A stretch of 64,000 nt of DNA from contig NC_013892.1 in assembly GCF_000027225.1 (NCBI RefSeq), forward strand, positions 1,736,001 to 1,800,000, written 5' to 3'. Positions within the stretch are counted from its first letter, which is position 1; each line of letters begins with the position of its first letter. Positions 62,112 to 64,000 of this stretch are shown here, in pieces. The translations under genes and the position numbers were made by a program. The notes under the pieces were generated by a model. That model was not told the origin of the DNA and did no database searches. It saw nothing but the letters and a program-made list of their open reading frames with translations. This stretch comes from Xenorhabdus bovienii SS-2004 (GTDB lineage: Bacteria; Pseudomonadota; Gammaproteobacteria; Enterobacterales; Enterobacteriaceae).

Positions 62112-62911
62112 TCATGAAGCAAGCTGCAACATATTCTCAGCCATCACCCACAGAGCACGGTTAAGCTTCACATCACCGTCGATACCTTTAACAGCGCGTG
62201 TATGGGCACGTTTGCCTTTGGTGGTTCGTCCAGACAGACCGCCTTTAATCAGGTTTTCCTGAATGCGCTGATAAGTGGTCCACAGGTCGTTACTTTCATC
62301 CTGCCAGCGGCGTGGGGATAGGATTTGCGATTCCGTCACCGGCTGATGCTCTTCACCAAAGCGATAGGTTAATGCTGCTTTCGCCATCGCCTGCTGTGCT
62401 GGCGGCGATAACATTAGCGATTGCATGGCATCGCGCTTCTCTTCTACTCGGTCAAATATCCCCAGTACTTCGTAAGCCCCTTCAATGACTTTCTCCACCA
62501 CATTGCCTTTATGCGGCACCCGCAAATCAGTCCATTTTGGCAAACCGATCTAAATAGCCCCGGCAGCATTTGGTATGAACTGGAGCCGTCATGACTGTTA
62601 AGCAAAATAATTTCCGGTACTTGTTTGCCAGTAATCTGTCCTTCACGCCGCAGGCGCAACATGTGCTTCGTATGTTCGCGTTTGCTCTGGTCACGTACTC
62701 GGGTCTGGCATGCAAAGAAAGGCTGGAAACCTTCACGTTGCAAGTTATCTAGCAGGGTGATGGTTGGGATGTAAGTGTATCGGTCGCTGCGGGATTCATG
62801 CTTTTCTTCGCTGAACACACTCGGCACATAATGCGCCAGTTCGTCGTGAGTTAATGGGCGGTCGCGGCGTACAACATTAACCGCACCAAAGCGGCTGGCT
62901 AATCGGGTCAT
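62112..62911 (-). pseudogene. DUF932 protein (YfjQ/YafZ type), frameshifted
   Basis: The N-terminal part runs from ATG 62911 (MTRLASRFGAVNVVRRDRPL ... LFRSVCQNGLICG). The C-terminal part continues in a different frame (VPHKGNVVEKVIEGAYEVLG to MLQLAS, ending at 62112). Intact relatives have about seven residues (ESFGEVR) between CG and VPHKG; here they are missing and the frame is shifted at about 62514-62524. Both halves are otherwise well kept, so the lesion is recent. Function unknown; islands with CbtA often carry it. Confidence 0.9.
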
Positions 62912-63007
62912 GATTAATTCCTTTTTTGGAGATTAAAAACGAAGAGGCCATGCTTCCCAAAGGAGGCATGGCCCGTAAGATGGTGGGATGGTTACTTATA
63001 AGAAATG

Positions 63008-63466
63008 TTAACCAGCGATATTTCTGCAACCGCTGAGGTCATCCAGCTCTTTTTCTGTATTCTTAATACCAGGAGTAAAACTTCCTACTTTTTTATCATT
63101 AACATAAACATCGAACGTTGCGGCGTGACCAAGGGCATCAATAAACTGAATCCAGGCGTTATCCCCATTTCGCCAGCCCAGCGATGCAGGTAACGGGAAC
63201 TGTTGATCATCGGTCACAACCGTTATTGTTGTTTTGTCATCGCGTGAGTCCAAGCGAGTACCGTCAGGTAGGTCGATGAGTACATTGTGCTGTAGGATAT
63301 TCTGCTCATCCGGATTCATGGTGCAGTTAAGGTTAAAAACGACATTTTCCGGGCTGATGATCAGGTATTCAGTTATGCCCTGACCAAAGCCACTGGCCCA
63401 CATATTAGGAACCGCAAAAGAGGTAATAGGGAATAACAATATGGTAAAAATAGATAGTCTTTTCAT
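63008..63466 (-). CDS. Predicted secreted protein of unknown function
   Basis: 152 residues from ATG 63466, with AAGG about 8 bases upstream. A signal peptide is visible (KRLSIFTILLFPITSFA, about 1-19). The mature part is beta-rich with two cysteines (LNCTMNPDEQN and SGCRNIAG), probably one disulfide. The blocks HNVLIDLPDGTRLDSRDDK and FDVYVNDKKVGSFTPG stand out. Its island position fits the YfjT-like genes of CP4-57, but that is a weak inference. Confidence 0.7.
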   Translation of the reverse strand: MKRLSIFTILLFPITSFAVPNMWASGFGQGITEYLIISPENVVFNLNCTMNPDEQNILQHNVLIDLPDGTRLDSRDDKTTITVVTDDQQFPLPASLGWRNGDNAWIQFIDALGHAATFDVYVNDKKVGSFTPGIKNTEKELDDLSGCRNIAG

Positions 63467-63490
63467 ATCCAAACCTTAATTCATTATAAT

Positions 63491-63964
63491 TTATTTTGAG
63501 TCAGGCCATTTATAACGGAAGACTTCTTTTCCATTATACGGTCCGACCATGTCATCAAATTGAGGTCTTTTACTATTAGGTCTAAAGGTTACTTTCATGC
63601 CGGGACTGCACAGTTCCTTGACTGTCACATTAAGTTTAGCATCAGCAGTAATGGTATAACCCGTTGCAATATAATCAGTTAGGATATTCTTGTCACCAGG
63701 ATTGATCCATCCCCAAACACCAGCTTCGCAATCTTTTAAAGGGGCAGAACGTATCAAGATAAACCCACCTGACGCATCAATTTCAGTTGCTTTGCACATT
63801 TTTCTCACCTGCTGATAAGCATTGCACCAAAACCTGTTGCCATCCTTATTGTTGACTGCGGCAGGTAATACACCTTTATAAAGGCTGGATGCCTCCGCTA
63901 ATTTTGATGTAATTATTCCAGCAGCGATCCCAGATATTAATAACAATAACTTTGTTTTTTTCAT
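63491..63964 (-). CDS. Predicted secreted protein of unknown function, cysteine-containing
   Basis: 157 residues. Signal peptide (about 1-25, LLLLISGIAAGIITSKLAEA). The mature protein has four cysteines (FWCNAYQ, KMCKA, KDCEAG, ELCSPG), allowing two disulfides in the periplasm. No family recognised. It lies 24 bp upstream of the other secreted protein on the same strand, so the two are likely co-transcribed. The island continues beyond the right edge. Confidence 0.7.
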   Translation of the reverse strand: MKKTKLLLLISGIAAGIITSKLAEASSLYKGVLPAAVNNKDGNRFWCNAYQQVRKMCKATEIDASGGFILIRSAPLKDCEAGVWGWINPGDKNILTDYIATGYTITADAKLNVTVKELCSPGMKVTFRPNSKRPQFDDMVGPYNGKEVFRYKWPDSK

Positions 63965-64000
63965 TTCATTGTCCTTTTATTTGGTTAAATATTGTTGGTA

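Overview
The window is a chromosomal segment of a gamma-proteobacterium of the order Enterobacterales. Its core genes match Escherichia coli families closely in sequence and local order (polB-rapA-rluA / djlA / lptD-surA-pdxA-rsmA-apaG-apaH / folA, then ftsP-plsC-parC-parE-yqiA-cpdA-nudF / tolC / ygiB-ygiC, hldE-glnE-ygiF, tsaD / rpsU-dnaG-rpoD, tRNA-Ile2). AT-rich spacers, relic IS1 copies, a SymE-like gene, an O-methyltransferase and a truncated YgiF suggest the Morganellaceae, most likely Xenorhabdus or Photorhabdus. The genus is an inference, not a measurement.

Layout. 1-6120: a tellurite-resistance/stress cluster, with a leftward phosphoribosyltransferase gene cut by the window edge and a rightward terZABCDE operon closed by a terminator. 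6160-12680: an AT-rich accessory stretch with an orphan FimB/FimE-type recombinase, two deleted IS1-family copies in the same orientation bracketing a GNAT-like gene, a SymE-like gene, a decayed short-chain dehydrogenase and a large gene of the DUF6880 type facing polB. 12811-58621: mostly core genes for DNA replication and repair (polB, parC, parE, dnaG), outer-membrane biogenesis (lptD, surA, tolC, hldE), cofactors (pdxA, folA, folB, ribB with an FMN riboswitch), RNA modification (rluA, rsmA, cca, tsaD), nucleotide signalling (apaH, cpdA, nudF, glnE), lipid synthesis (plsC, plsY) and transcription (rapA, rpoD). An AT-rich methyltransferase gene sits between plsY and tsaD, with a long hairpin on each side. 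59738-64000: tRNA-Ile(CAU) followed by the start of a CP4-57/CP4-44-like island (DUF4942, CbtA toxin, broken CbeA antitoxin, RadC-like, broken DUF932, two secreted proteins) that runs off the right edge.

How it fits together. The ter proteins probably form a calcium- and metal-dependent stress complex at the membrane, with the phosphoribosyltransferase belonging to the nucleoside-like biosynthetic module often linked to ter genes. The lptD-to-apaH run combines envelope assembly with housekeeping enzymes, as in E. coli. rpsU-dnaG-rpoD is the macromolecular-synthesis operon. The ileX-side island is decaying: it has an apparently intact toxin next to a frameshifted antitoxin.

The most unusual points are the operator-like palindromes before terZ, the paired IS1 deletion derivatives around a GNAT-like gene, a CCA-adding enzyme that has lost its HD phosphohydrolase residues, the toxin without a readable antitoxin, and long perfect hairpins without U-tracts. 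No CRISPR array and no clearly new multi-gene system was recognised.
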